A DNA stretch of 27,039 nt from DATMNI01 sp035570275 (GCA_035570275.1 DATMNI010000030.1:1-27039); one strand, 5' to 3'; numbered from the stretch's first letter, positions 14,122 through 22,677 are shown. Notes: generated by a model from the sequence alone, not told the origin. Numbers and translations: made by a program.

Positions 14122-14874
14122 CTACCAGTTGAGGATGCTGCGGATACTGTGGGCCTGGCGCTTGCTGACTGTCAATTGCAGCGAGTTGCTCAGAGTGATC
14201 AGCCACCGTTGGCTGCTTAGCGCGCTCATCTTCCGGACGTGGTTGACATTCACGATCGCATTCCGATGGACTCTCTGGAACTGCGGCAGAGCCAGGCGCT
14301 CTTCGAGTAATCGCAGAGACTGGGTTGCCAGGAGCCGCTGTTTCGAGGTAACAATCCAAACCAGTTCCCTTTCAGCCTGAAAGGCCAGAACGTCGTCCAC
14401 ATCCAGGAAGAAGTATTCCTCCCCGTTTCGTCCCACCACCTTTTTGTTCCTGGTCGCATTAGATGGTTCCGCCACGGAGGCGATCTTGTCCAGACGCGCG
14501 GCGACCTCGGCCGGTTTGCCCTGCAAGGTTCGAGCACGCTCCACTGCCGTCCGCAATCGCGCTTCGCCGACCGGTTTCAGCAGATAGTCGATGGCCCCCG
14601 CTTCGAACGCTTCAATTGCGTGCTGGTCGAACGCGGTAACAATCACGATCACGGGGAGCGGGGGTTCCCTCAGGTTCCGAACTACTTCAAATCCGCTCAT
14701 TACGGGCATTTGCAGATCGAGAAAGACTACATCTGGCGTGAGTTTGGCAATCTTTTGCAGGGCTTCCTTGCCGTCTCCGGCCTCGCCAACGACCAGGACC
14801 TCCGGGAAGAGTTCCAGTTCCTCGCGAAGGACGCGACGCGCGATCGGCTCATCATCGACGATCAGGGCTTTCAT
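14122..14874 (-). CDS. LytTR-family response regulator
   Basis: The product has an N-terminal receiver ('MKALIVDDEPIARRVLREEL', phosphoacceptor Asp in 'DVVFLDLQMPVMSGF', 'VIVTAFDQHAIEAF', 'DYLLKPV') and a C-terminal LytTR DNA-binding domain. The latter is marked by 'EYFFLDVDDVLAFQAERELV', 'FQRVHRNAIVNVNHVRKM' and 'LTVSKRQAHSIRSIL'. LytTR proteins bind DNA through a beta-strand-rich fold at paired direct repeats. The start 'MKALIVDDEP' is chosen by family convention; an in-frame ATG five codons upstream (14889) is possible, and neither has a clear Shine-Dalgarno sequence. It is co-oriented with the LytS-type kinase (15669-17549) and the receptor gene 120 bases downstream, its probable target. 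Confidence 0.92.
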   Translation of the reverse strand: MKALIVDDEPIARRVLREELELFPEVLVVGEAGDGKEALQKIAKLTPDVVFLDLQMPVMSGFEVVRNLREPPLPVIVIVTAFDQHAIEAFEAGAIDYLLKPVGEARLRTAVERARTLQGKPAEVAARLDKIASVAEPSNATRNKKVVGRNGEEYFFLDVDDVLAFQAERELVWIVTSKQRLLATQSLRLLEERLALPQFQRVHRNAIVNVNHVRKMSALSSQRWLITLSNSLQLTVSKRQAHSIRSILNW

Positions 14875-15090
14875 CACACGAGGGTCCATTGATTAGATGT
14901 AAGCGAACTGCCGCCGAAGTCCTCGACAAAACTTGCGACCGGCACTTCAACACAGACGAGCGGGTTGAATTGCGATATGGGCGGGTAAGTCTTCAACGAG
15001 AAATTCTGTCTTGGGTGGGACCTGAACGCTCATCGTCGAAAATAGAGGGCAACGCGCCAATGCCGTCCATAATCGAGTACAGTCAGATTC

Positions 15091-15651
15091 ATGGGTTTGG
15101 CGATTGTCCTGGTGGCAATGCTGTTTGTCTTCTTCCTAAGGGACGTTCAGTTGCTGGCTGCGGCACCGCGAGGCGGTCTTCTGGCGAGGCTGGCAGTTTA
15201 TGGCGCATTCAATGCGATTTACCTCACGTCGCTGATCGCAATCCTGCCGTCCACGGGCGTGTATAGCCCATTCCAGCTAATTCATGTTTCGCCGTTTTGG
15301 CTGGTTAGCACGGTGTGGCATTGCTTGATCTGGCTGTTCTGCCTGGGCCTGAGCCGGAGCGGCAGAAGCAACCTATGCTGGTTGGCGGCCCTGCTCCCGA
15401 CCCCGGTCCTGCAGTTCTCGATGGCGACTGGAACACTCCTGCTGTCCCGTTCACCGGGCGCAATTGGAATCGTCCCGCTAACGCTGGTTGTGGCCCTATG
15501 CTGGTCGTTGGCGGTAGCGTTCGCCGTCTCAAGGATTCAGGCGGTCACCACAACCGCGCTCGAAGCCGGATTTGCGATTGATTTTGCAGCCATGTCCAAT
15601 ATAACGGCCCTGATCCTGGTGCCGATGAGTGGGATTTCTCCAGGGTTCTGA
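15091..15651 (+). CDS. hydrophobic membrane protein, unknown function
   Basis: The 186-residue product is almost entirely hydrophobic, with about five or six spans: 'MGLAIVLVAMLFVFFLRD', 'AVYGAFNAIYLTSLIAIL', 'FWLVSTVWHCLIWLFCLGLS', 'NLCWLAALLPTPVLQFS', 'GIVPLTLVVALCWSLAVAFA' and a final one. It has no motif I can assign. It is on the plus strand, between the minus-strand genes for the sensor kinase and response regulator, and converges with the kinase gene (18 bases between stops). No strong Shine-Dalgarno sequence precedes the ATG. The hydrophobic pattern across the full frame favours a real gene over a shadow. It might sense or transport in connection with the two-component pair, but that is conjecture. 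Confidence 0.6.
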   Translation: MGLAIVLVAMLFVFFLRDVQLLAAAPRGGLLARLAVYGAFNAIYLTSLIAILPSTGVYSPFQLIHVSPFWLVSTVWHCLIWLFCLGLSRSGRSNLCWLAALLPTPVLQFSMATGTLLLSRSPGAIGIVPLTLVVALCWSLAVAFAVSRIQAVTTTALEAGFAIDFAAMSNITALILVPMSGISPGF

Positions 15652-15668
15652 TCCAACCGAAGATCGGA

Positions 15669-17549
15669 CTATTGATGCGCGGGCACCGGAGACAGCGGGA
15701 CAGAAAACTGTACTCTCGTTCCGAAGTTGCCTTGTTCCATGTTCACACCGGCATCGGGCCCAAAACACAACTGAAGCCGGCGCGTTACGTTAGCCAGTCC
15801 AACACCGGCCCCTGTTGGTTGGGCCAGGGAAGAGTTCGACCTCGGCCCGGGACCGGAGTCCTCCACCATGATCGTCAAGCTGCCATCCGTAGACTTCGCG
15901 GTCAGTCTCAACCACCCCTCGTCTGAGCGCGTCGACAAGCCGTGCTTGATGGCGTTCTCCACCAGCGGCTGGACCGACAGGATAGGAATTAAGGTCTGCT
16001 CGACATCCTTGTCCACCTGGATCACGGTCTGTAATCGCGGTCCCAGCCGAAGGCGCTCAATCTCCAGGTACGCCCTCACGATTTTCAGTTCTTCGGACAA
16101 CGGTATTAATATCTTGTCGGATTGAAGGAAATACCGGAAGATGTCCGCAAGGTTGAGCACCGTGCGCCGTGCGCCGGCCGCTTCGCGGGGAATGATCCCG
16201 TAGATCGTGTTCAGTGCATTGAAGAGAAAGTGCGGATTGATCTGCGAATGAAGCGCGCGCAATTCCGCTTCGGATACCAGCCGCTGCATCTCCGCGGAGC
16301 GGAAGCGGTCCACTTCCTCGGCCACAACCCTCGCCAGGTGGTTGAGCGCGCGAAGGTCTTCACTCAGATACCTCCGCCCTCCCCGCCGCCGCCCTAACAG
16401 CAGGTTGCGCACATCCCGCTGTGAAAGCCGGATGGGGACGACAGCCTCGGCCCAGTTCCAGCGAGCATCGCGTCGCATCCATGGTTCATCTTCCGCAAGG
16501 GAAGGATAGTCCAGGTCCCGCATGGTTGAGCCCCAGCGATCCTGGCTAGCTTCAGATTCAAGAATCTCGAACCTTGGAGTACCGGCGACCGCCGCCATCC
16601 GTTCCGCGGCCCATTTCAAGTAGGCGCCTTCATTTCGAATCTCGACAGCCTTCGACCTGAGCTCCTCGACGATTCCGTCAATGCCGGATCGGCGAAACAC
16701 TGCCATCGTCAACCATCTCTGGACGATCCCTCGAAGGTAGGCGAAAAGGATCATCAGACCGCACAGGCCCGCCACGGTCAGAGTATCTCCCAGAGGATGT
16801 GACAATCCATCTTCCGGCACAAGGGATAAGGCGAGGCGTATTCCAGCGATTGCCAGAAGCGCTGCCACGAAGACATTGGCGAGAAACCGGACAAACGCGT
16901 CAAGAAAGACGAAACGGTAATCCTGAAGCAAGATCAACAACGCAACCGGTATTCCAGCATGATGCACCAGCAGTTCCGTAGACCACGGCCGGGGCGGGTG
17001 GCCCGCTCCAAAGTGCGAGAACGTCACAACGAATAACAGGAGGCACATCGATGCCAGCAGTTGCGAGGTCCTTCCGCGCGTTTTCTTCCCCCCGTGCAGC
17101 AGCACTCGGACTGCTGAGACCAGAGTCAAAGCTCCAAATCCAACGGTAATAACCCAGAGCGCCCACTTGTGCAGGTGCGTGGCGGGGAGGAGGCGCTCGC
17201 ACAAATGCATCGTCGTGGCAATCGCGCTCAGTACGTATCCGCTGGCTGCGATAACGCGAAACCTGCCATTAAGGGATAGGTGCAGAAGAACAGCGGGCAA
17301 GAGGCTCAGGCTGGAGAAGCTCACGGCCTCCAGGGCCCAGCGGGCGGTGCCGGAAGGCAATACGAGGCTCGCGAAGGATACGGCATTCCAGGTCCACGCC
17401 AAGCCTGCCGAGGCGACTGACAGCCAGTTCTCACGCGACCGCCGTCCCGCGGCGCCCCGTAGTGCGAGCACCAGGAAAATACCGAATACGATGGCGCCGG
17501 CAAGGTGCCCTATGGCATTGACAATCAGAGGTTCGTGATCGTTGACCAT
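15669..17549 (-). CDS. LytS/YehU-type sensor histidine kinase
   Basis: The 626-residue product has about seven or eight N-terminal membrane spans (residues 10-280), then a GAF-like linker with 'EILESEASQDRW' and 'VVPIRLSQRDVRNLLLGRRR'. The His-kinase region follows: His440 in 'ALHSQINPHFLFNALNTIYG', the N-box 'SVQPLVENAIKHGLSTR' (525-541), 'MVEDSGPGPR' and 'GAGVGLANVTRRLQLCF'. This is the HisKA_7TM/His_kinase arrangement partnered with LytTR regulators. The cognate regulator lies beyond the plus-strand membrane gene on the same strand. The N-terminal membrane domain presumably detects an extracytoplasmic or membrane signal. The ATG at 17549 has no strong Shine-Dalgarno sequence. Confidence 0.92.
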   Translation of the reverse strand: MVNDHEPLIVNAIGHLAGAIVFGIFLVLALRGAAGRRSRENWLSVASAGLAWTWNAVSFASLVLPSGTARWALEAVSFSSLSLLPAVLLHLSLNGRFRVIAASGYVLSAIATTMHLCERLLPATHLHKWALWVITVGFGALTLVSAVRVLLHGGKKTRGRTSQLLASMCLLLFVVTFSHFGAGHPPRPWSTELLVHHAGIPVALLILLQDYRFVFLDAFVRFLANVFVAALLAIAGIRLALSLVPEDGLSHPLGDTLTVAGLCGLMILFAYLRGIVQRWLTMAVFRRSGIDGIVEELRSKAVEIRNEGAYLKWAAERMAAVAGTPRFEILESEASQDRWGSTMRDLDYPSLAEDEPWMRRDARWNWAEAVVPIRLSQRDVRNLLLGRRRGGRRYLSEDLRALNHLARVVAEEVDRFRSAEMQRLVSEAELRALHSQINPHFLFNALNTIYGIIPREAAGARRTVLNLADIFRYFLQSDKILIPLSEELKIVRAYLEIERLRLGPRLQTVIQVDKDVEQTLIPILSVQPLVENAIKHGLSTRSDEGWLRLTAKSTDGSLTIMVEDSGPGPRSNSSLAQPTGAGVGLANVTRRLQLCFGPDAGVNMEQGNFGTRVQFSVPLSPVPAHQ

Positions 17550-17828
17550 TGATCCGTTACGCCGTTTCGTAGTCTGTTATACGTATTGTCAGGCAGTAGG
17601 CCGTGGAATTCTCCAACTATCCCGCAAAAGGGAAGGGTCCTTGGATGAGCGATCTAATATTCGAAGTGAGCGGCCGGACGGGGCTCCACATGGGCAGCCT
17701 GGACCGGCCACCCTGGTTTAGAACCCGTCCACGACCAATTCAACCCGCTCATGCGATTGTTCTTAGAGATCCTAAGGTGGCTACGGTAGAATGCGGGCTG
17801 CACGCTTTCGGAGAAAAGGCTCCGCTCC

Positions 17829-18280
17829 ATGAGAAACTGCCGCTCGCTCTCGCCATCGGTTTCGCCTGCCTCTTATTTGCAGGGGAAAAGGTCGATGAGG
17901 CCACGGACGCCAGAATCCGGAGTGAAGAGATGGAGCACTCGCAGCTAATGCGCACTCTGCACATGCTTGCGGATCGATACGGCCCGCGTGTTACCGGAAC
18001 GCCGAATCACGAGGAGGCTGCAAAGTGGGTGGTCAACGAGTCCACGCGTTGGGGCATGAAGAATGCGCACCTGGGGCCTTGGGATTTCGGGCGTCCTGGG
18101 TGGCTCAACGAGTGGGCTTCCGGCTTCATGGTTGCCCCGGTGCGCCAGAATCTGAAGTTCGAAGTTCTTGCGTGGACTCCATCGACCCAGGGCACGGTGA
18201 CGGCTGCGGCGGTGCAGCACGCCGGCACCCACCTCGAAGAAATGAACCACGCCACAAGCTCTCTCGAACTGGGCGGCTAA
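17829..18280 (+). pseudogene. M28-type metallopeptidase, N-terminal remnant with start frameshift
   Basis: From about 17834 the frame reads a signal peptide ('KLPLALAIGFACLLFAGEKV') and then 'SQLMRTLHMLADRYGPRVTG', 'TPNHEEAAKWVVNESTRWGM' and 'NLKFEVLAWTPSTQGTVTAA'. This is the N-terminal pro-region of exported M28 aminopeptidase-like proteins common in Acidobacteria. The ATG at 17829 is one base out of frame with it ('ATGAGAAACTG'); one extra A would give 'MRKLPLAL', so a single-base deletion is likely. After residue 'AAAVQ' (about 18217) the family sequence ends, and all zinc-binding residues are missing. Both lesions mark a pseudogene. The 279 bases upstream hold nothing recognisable. Confidence 0.7.
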
Positions 18281-18348
18281 CTGGGAGTGTTCTTTCCGGA
18301 TCTGTAGCAAATTACGTGGACCGATCTGGTACAGTGATAGCTCACGAT

Positions 18349-19221
18349 ATGGTGTCTCTGCTGCAAGTCATCATCCTAGCCATTGTGCAGGGGCTCGCTG
18401 AATTGCTGCCGGTATCAAGCTCGGCGCACGTTGTCGTAGCCGAGAAACTAATGGGCCTCGATCCATCGTCGCCGCCCATGACTCTCCTCCTCGTCATGCT
18501 TCACACTGGCACTATGGCTGCGGTCATCGTTTACTTTTGGCGGCAGTGGCGCAATACCTATTTCCGTGATATGGCTGCCTTCAAGGACGTAGTCATCAAG
18601 ATCGTTCTAGCCACCGCGCTAACCGGAGTGATCGGCGAAGCCATCATCAAGGTGATTGAAAGGACTGCATTCCGTGATGTGAAAGATGCGCAGATCGAGG
18701 ATCTGTTCAGCCACCTGGAGATTATCGCGCCCGCCCTGACGTTAGCCGGTTTGCTGATCATCATTGCCGGTGTATTTTCCAGGCGGAACCCGGCCGGATT
18801 GATGACAAAAGCCTCAGGATTGAGCACCCGTCAAGCTGGCCTGATCGGCGCCGTGCAAGGTCTCTGCCTCCCGTTTAGGGGCTTTTCTCGCTCGGGTGCG
18901 ACCATCTCCGTAGGCATGTTGGCGGGCGTTCCAAAGTCCGCCGCTGAGGCGTTTAGCTTTGCCCTTGCGGTCGTGCTCACACCGGCAGTGGTCACTCGTG
19001 AGGCCATCAGACTTATGCGCGTGCAGTCAACCCGCGGAACGGGCAATCTGCTTTCTGCCTTCACACCCAGCCTCTTTGGAGCGTTCTTTGCATTTCTGGC
19101 AGGACTGGTAGCTTTGAAGTGGCTCAGCCAGTGGCTTGAAGGTGGACGTTGGTATCTTTTTGGCCTTTACTGCCTGATCGCTGCCGCCGTCGTGTTTGTA
19201 CTGCACAGCCGCGGCTACTGA
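18349..19221 (+). CDS. uppP: undecaprenyl-diphosphatase
   Basis: The 290-residue integral membrane enzyme removes a phosphate from undecaprenyl diphosphate so that the carrier can be reused for peptidoglycan and other envelope polymers. The first signature is 'AIVQGLAELLPVSSSAH' (the Q/E-x3-E box and 'LPVSSSAH'). The second is 'LCLPFRGFSRSGATIS', the P-G-x-S-R-S-x-x-T-type box. Length and span number fit BacA/UppP. The ATG at 18349 aligns with the family start; upstream in-frame codons belong to junction DNA after the M28 remnant. 'VSSSAH' and 'FRGFSRS' differ slightly from the most common 'ISSSGH' and 'FPGFSRS', but the key arginine and serines are present. Confidence 0.93.
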   Translation: MVSLLQVIILAIVQGLAELLPVSSSAHVVVAEKLMGLDPSSPPMTLLLVMLHTGTMAAVIVYFWRQWRNTYFRDMAAFKDVVIKIVLATALTGVIGEAIIKVIERTAFRDVKDAQIEDLFSHLEIIAPALTLAGLLIIIAGVFSRRNPAGLMTKASGLSTRQAGLIGAVQGLCLPFRGFSRSGATISVGMLAGVPKSAAEAFSFALAVVLTPAVVTREAIRLMRVQSTRGTGNLLSAFTPSLFGAFFAFLAGLVALKWLSQWLEGGRWYLFGLYCLIAAAVVFVLHSRGY

Positions 19222-19442
19222 CGGCCAAGGTGCTTTTTCGGTCAGTTCGAATCGGAGGCTGAACCGGAAACCTGAAAACCCATGGGGGTACCGATGGACG
19301 CAGCGTGTAACCCCGCTCATCGAGGCCTAGTGGCCTTCTGCTGACCATTCAGTCCGCTCACAAGATTGTTTGAAATAACGACGCTCCCGTCGGACTAAAC
19401 TGGCATCCGCAAGCGGACTGGCTTGGCGGTTCAGCGGGATGC
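19222..19442. other. intergenic region, no gene seen
   Basis: No convincing open frame or RNA gene is visible between uppP and the first minus-strand remnant. Confidence 0.5.
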
Positions 19443-19653
19443 TTACCAAACAAGCCTGCGCCACCCGAGTTGTTCGCGCAGATGTGATGCCGCCTCATTG
19501 CTGTCCATCAGACGCATCTCCCCTTCGCTGGCTTCCGAGATGATCTTATCTGCTTGAGCGACGGACGGAGCTTCTCGCCAGATGCTGCGCTTCGTCGATC
19601 ATGACCGCTGCCGGGCGGCGAAAGCGGAGGGCCTGTTCGACTCCATATCTGTA
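19443..19653 (-). pseudogene. TniB/AAA-type ATPase remnant
   Basis: On the minus strand 19567-19653 reads 'RYGVEQALRFRRPAAVMIDE' followed by 'AQHLAR'. 'AVMIDEAQHL' is a Walker B motif typical of TniB/TnsC-like transposition ATPases. Walker A and all other parts are missing. In a different minus frame, 19443 to about 19560 reads 'ISEASEGEMRLMDSNEAASH' and 'LREQLGWRRLVW' before a TAA. It looks coding but I cannot assign it. Both pieces look like transposon debris. Confidence 0.55.
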
Positions 19654-19696
19654 TTCGCCCGTGGTCGGCTTCGGCCGCGCGGGAAATGAGGGAGTT

Positions 19697-20233
19697 CTAG
19701 CCCGTATCAACGAGCTGAAAACCTCGATTTTCCAGGGCGTGGTCGAGTTCGAGATCCGGAGCCGCTCGGTCCGCGTCCAGATTCTGCAGAACCAGCTCGA
19801 CGACATGCTCGACTTGCAACGGGCGCGTGCTTTACTTTACGCCGACCACCCCGAGGGTTCTACTGGGCTGGTGGTGAAGGGCTACCGCGGACAGAAAGCC
19901 AAGAAGGAGATCTGGAAGTTCGACGCGGCTCTGGTGACGCAGATCCTCAAAACCCTGAAGCAGGCGGCAATTGAGGTAGGGGAGTGGAACGAGAAGCGGG
20001 TACCACAAGAAAGCCAGAGCATCGACTCGCTGAGGGACCGGATTATGCCGGTTCTACACAACTCGAAACATGAGCGGTTCGCTCGGTGCGTTGCCAAAGG
20101 GCTAAGTCATAGAGAGGCTTACTCTTCAGTCGGATACTCGAAGGCGGAGCGCGTTCAAACGCTGCCCACGGTCACGGCCGAGATCCGTTGCCTGTTCTTC
20201 CCAACAAGCAAATATGATCGCAGCAATTGGTAG
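19697..20233 (+). pseudogene. phage small-terminase-like remnants in tandem
   Basis: The frame reads a coiled-coil-like region 'ARINELKTSIFQGVVEFEIR', 'QNQLDDMLDLQRARALLYAD', 'GLVVKGYRGQKAKKEIWKFD' and 'LVTQILKTLKQAAIEVGEWN', with no start codon of its own. It resembles the C-terminal part of small-terminase-like phage proteins. Without a stop, an internal ATG at 20045, preceded by GAGGGA at a good distance, opens 'MPVLHNSKHERFARCVAKGL' and 'SHREAYSSVGYSKAERV'. That is the usual N-terminal DNA-binding start of the same type of protein, and it ends after 62 residues in unrelated sequence. The order is thus C-terminal half then N-terminal half. Only the 62-residue piece (20045-20233) has normal translation signals. 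Confidence 0.45.
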
Positions 20234-20407
20234 CTACAGATGTAACTGCTATCGACTCAATAGATTAGACGGTGTATTCAAAGGCGCAGCGCGCCCAAAG
20301 CGCCTTAACATCTTACGCCGCATCTCGGCTACATCACGCCGAAGGACCTGATGGGCGGGCGATCTGAGTTAACTGTTTGACGGGGATTACTTGCCGCGAA
20401 TCGGACC
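20234..20407. other. intergenic region, no gene seen
   Basis: A short AT-richer gap between the phage-like remnants and the convergent CxxCH/toroid gene. No terminator with a clear hairpin and T-run was recognised. Confidence 0.4.
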
Positions 20408-21526
20408 CTATCGACCAGGCGCATTTGTCAAAGCCAGCACGGCGTAAGCGGTGGCCGCATCGCTCATGAAGAGTCCGGTATCGGACAACACAGGCCGGTT
20501 GTTGTTGAGCGAAACCGCTGGCCACCGACCATCCGACTCAATCTGGTTTCTGCTCAACCACGCGAGCGCCCGCTTCAGCGGCGCCTGAGCCTGTTGCGCT
20601 TCGACCTGCTCCAACGCGAACGCAATCAGGCCCGTTGCGTAACCATCGCTCGAGGTATCGAGCGGAGTATCGTCATGGCGTTTCCAGGCGCCGATGAGTT
20701 GCGACATACTGAAGCCCCCGTCTTCGCGTTGTTTGGCCAGAGCCTCCTCGACAATCTTGTTTTGCTGGTCACGCGTGAGAAGGCCGGTCAGTTTCGTGGA
20801 CGCCCACAGCAGCACGACGCGATCCAACGGCGTCTGCGCATTCATGTTCTTGACGAGCCACGCACTCAGAAGTTTTATGCCCTTCTGAATTTCCAGCTCC
20901 GACTGATAATTTCCGGGCGCGGAACCGATGGCGATGGCCGCTAGCGAGGTGCCGTAAAATTGCGAATCGCCCTCAAACGGAGCGTTATGAAACTGAAGCC
21001 ATGCCCATGCTCCGTTCATGTCGGCAGCTTTGATCTGTAGAGCCCACATATTGTCGAGAGCAAGCCTAGCATCCGCGCTGAGGTGACCTGTGGGTACATC
21101 GCGCCACACGAGTATCAGCGAATTGAGGATTGATTCCGTCCCTCGCGATTCCGACGTTTTGGGAAGTCCGCGGGCCTGATCGGTATAAAACGGATCGACG
21201 TCATGCCACATGTGGACGCGCTTCGTAACGCTATCCAGCACCTTCTGCTCATTGGAAGAGGCGCCCGATTCGCCCAAGGGGCCGCGGAGTGCGGCTCTGC
21301 TCAGCGAAAACGGCGTCGCCGTATGGCAGGAGACGCAAAACGTACCGTGGTCGCTGGCGGACTTCGGCCATGAAATCCACCACGTCGACCTCGTGTCCAA
21401 GTAGGCGGCAGCTCGAACGGGACTCCACACGGCGGACGAAGACGTCGGCTGGCCGAATGCCGGCGTGCCGGAGAATCCAGTCAATAAAAAGACTCCGCTG
21501 ATCACTGCAAATGTGAATCTTCCCAT
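20408..21526 (-). CDS. exported CxxCH protein with terpenoid-cyclase-like toroid repeats
   Basis: The 372-residue product starts at an ATG with AAGGAG about eight bases upstream and carries a signal peptide ('MGRFTFAVISGVFLLTGFSG'). Residues 34-69 include 'AAAYLDTRSTWWISWPKSAS' and 'DHGTFCVSCHT', with Cys64-Cys67-His68 forming a possible haem c attachment site. The rest is helical with toroid-type repeats: 'DGYATGLIAFALEQV', 'ALAWLSRNQIESDGRWPAVS', 'SDAATAYAVLALTNA'. This alpha/alpha arrangement is that of squalene-hopene-cyclase/prenyltransferase-like proteins, but the cyclase DxDD acid motif is not seen. Acidobacterial relatives are often labelled cyclase-like; a redox or sensory role is equally possible. 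It appears intact. Confidence 0.75.
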   Translation of the reverse strand: MGRFTFAVISGVFLLTGFSGTPAFGQPTSSSAVWSPVRAAAYLDTRSTWWISWPKSASDHGTFCVSCHTATPFSLSRAALRGPLGESGASSNEQKVLDSVTKRVHMWHDVDPFYTDQARGLPKTSESRGTESILNSLILVWRDVPTGHLSADARLALDNMWALQIKAADMNGAWAWLQFHNAPFEGDSQFYGTSLAAIAIGSAPGNYQSELEIQKGIKLLSAWLVKNMNAQTPLDRVVLLWASTKLTGLLTRDQQNKIVEEALAKQREDGGFSMSQLIGAWKRHDDTPLDTSSDGYATGLIAFALEQVEAQQAQAPLKRALAWLSRNQIESDGRWPAVSLNNNRPVLSDTGLFMSDAATAYAVLALTNAPGR

Positions 21527-21699
21527 CGATTGCTCCTTATTGCGCCTGTGGCAGTTTGAGTCGGGATCCGGCTTGTCGCTTCCGTCCTCTGGGAAAACAC
21601 CGGGCATGGGTTGCGGGACAAGACAATACTCTTTATAACACTGCCGGCGGGAAATGCCTCTTGCGACGTTTCGCAGTCCGTATGGCCAGAACTGAAAAG

Positions 21700-21857
21700 C
21701 AGACTGGCCGCTCAGCATTTCCCACAGCACCACGCCGAACGCCCAGATCTCCGCTCGCTTGTCGACGGTTTGTCCAGCCGCCAGCTCCGGGCAAATGTAT
21801 CCGGCGATACCCATGATCACGCCAGCTTGCGTGCCGCCTGTGGTGAGCGTGGGTAAG
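21700..21857 (-). pseudogene. serine/threonine protein kinase (Pkn-type) remnant
   Basis: The minus strand reads 'LTTGGTQAGVIMGIAGYICP', 'ELAAGQTVDKRAEIWAFGVV' and 'LWEMLSGQSAF'. This is kinase subdomains VIII-IX (activation-loop end, 'GT..Y..PE', 'D.WAFGVVL.EML.G'). The APE-like motif reads 'CPE', and the catalytic loop and N-lobe are missing. The frame continues into the upstream region of the CxxCH/toroid gene, so the unbroken 470-codon frame is a chance fusion. The remnant ends where the GC-rich repeat region begins. Confidence 0.75.
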
Positions 21858-21939
21858 TTGGTGGGATTGCCCTCGGCGCTAGTACCGTCGGGATGGAGGT
21901 GCCGCGGTCGCCCGTCACGCGGTTGCTCACGCCGCGGCA

Positions 21940-22181
21940 GCAGGTCATCGCGGGGGCGCGTGGGCGCCGGTGCCGTCGGGATCGAGGAGCAGCGCTCGTC
22001 GCGCCGGGACCTTCCGGAGTCGCGTGGGCGCGAGTGCCGGCGGAATCACTGCGCCGCACGCGTGCCGCGTCCTCGGTCCCGCGTTCAGCGCGCCAGCGCG
22101 GCGCCGTCGTCGATGTCTGGCCGGACCGCGAGCGCGGTGGACCACGACCCGCGGCCGTCGCGCCCACTCGCTCAATTCGAG
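21940..22181 (+). repeat. GC-rich dispersed repeat, longest copy, internally rearranged
   Basis: Positions 21940-21981 match 24342-24383 at 39 of 42 bases. Positions 22077-22103 match 751-777 at 26 of 27, and 22161-22181 resembles 23372-23392. Partial repeats of GCGTGGGCGC occur at several places inside and up to 22349. The stretch 21860-22470 (very GC-rich) shows no gene I can support. Confidence 0.65.
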
Positions 22182-22470
22182 CCCGTCGTCGCTCTTGGGG
22201 CCGGACCGCGAGGCGCGGCTCGCCCGTCTCACGAAGTTGCTGGTCGCCGCGGGCCGCTTCTCGGCGAGCGAGCGGCCGTCGCCGTGATCGTCGATCCCAT
22301 TCGCGCGTTCGAGTCGTTGTCGTTGGCGTCGTGTGGGCGCGTGCCCTCGGGATCAGTTCCGTTTTAACGCCTCATTCTCAGGGGCCAGGGCACGGGTCTG
22401 ATGGGATGGGCAGCGTCAGATCAATCCGAAGGCCCCGATGGCGCTCCAAGATGCGCAGAGGACAATGGGC

Positions 22471-22593
22471 CTAATTCGCCTCGTCCACCAAGAGAGTGAC
22501 GGCGCTGTCCAGAATGCCGACCAGTTCCTGTGTAGGTCTTGAAGGAACAATAGCGCCTTCTTTGGGATCCCGCATATGGTAAACATATTCCAT
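22471..22593 (-). CDS. possible 40-residue small protein
   Basis: An ATG at 22593 with an in-frame stop two codons upstream opens a 40-codon frame: 'MEYVYHMRDPKEGAIVPSRP' then 'TQELVGILDSAVTLLVDEAN'. It reads like natural protein, with an amphipathic C-terminal helix, and ends in TAG. A weak purine stretch (TAAGAG) lies upstream. I do not recognise the family, and it may instead be the tail of a decayed gene. Confidence 0.3.
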   Translation of the reverse strand: MEYVYHMRDPKEGAIVPSRPTQELVGILDSAVTLLVDEAN

Positions 22594-22677
22594 GCATCAC
22601 TCTTACCACGCCAGACCTGACAGAAACCAACGGGGTGGGAAGCAGGGTGTCTAAAGACTCGTGAAGGATACGTCCAA

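Noticed and set aside
21759..22474. Overlapping long open frames in the GC-rich block
   Set aside because: They are Arg/Ser/Pro-rich in all frames, as expected for repeat DNA with few stop codons, and no frame shows a recognisable domain.
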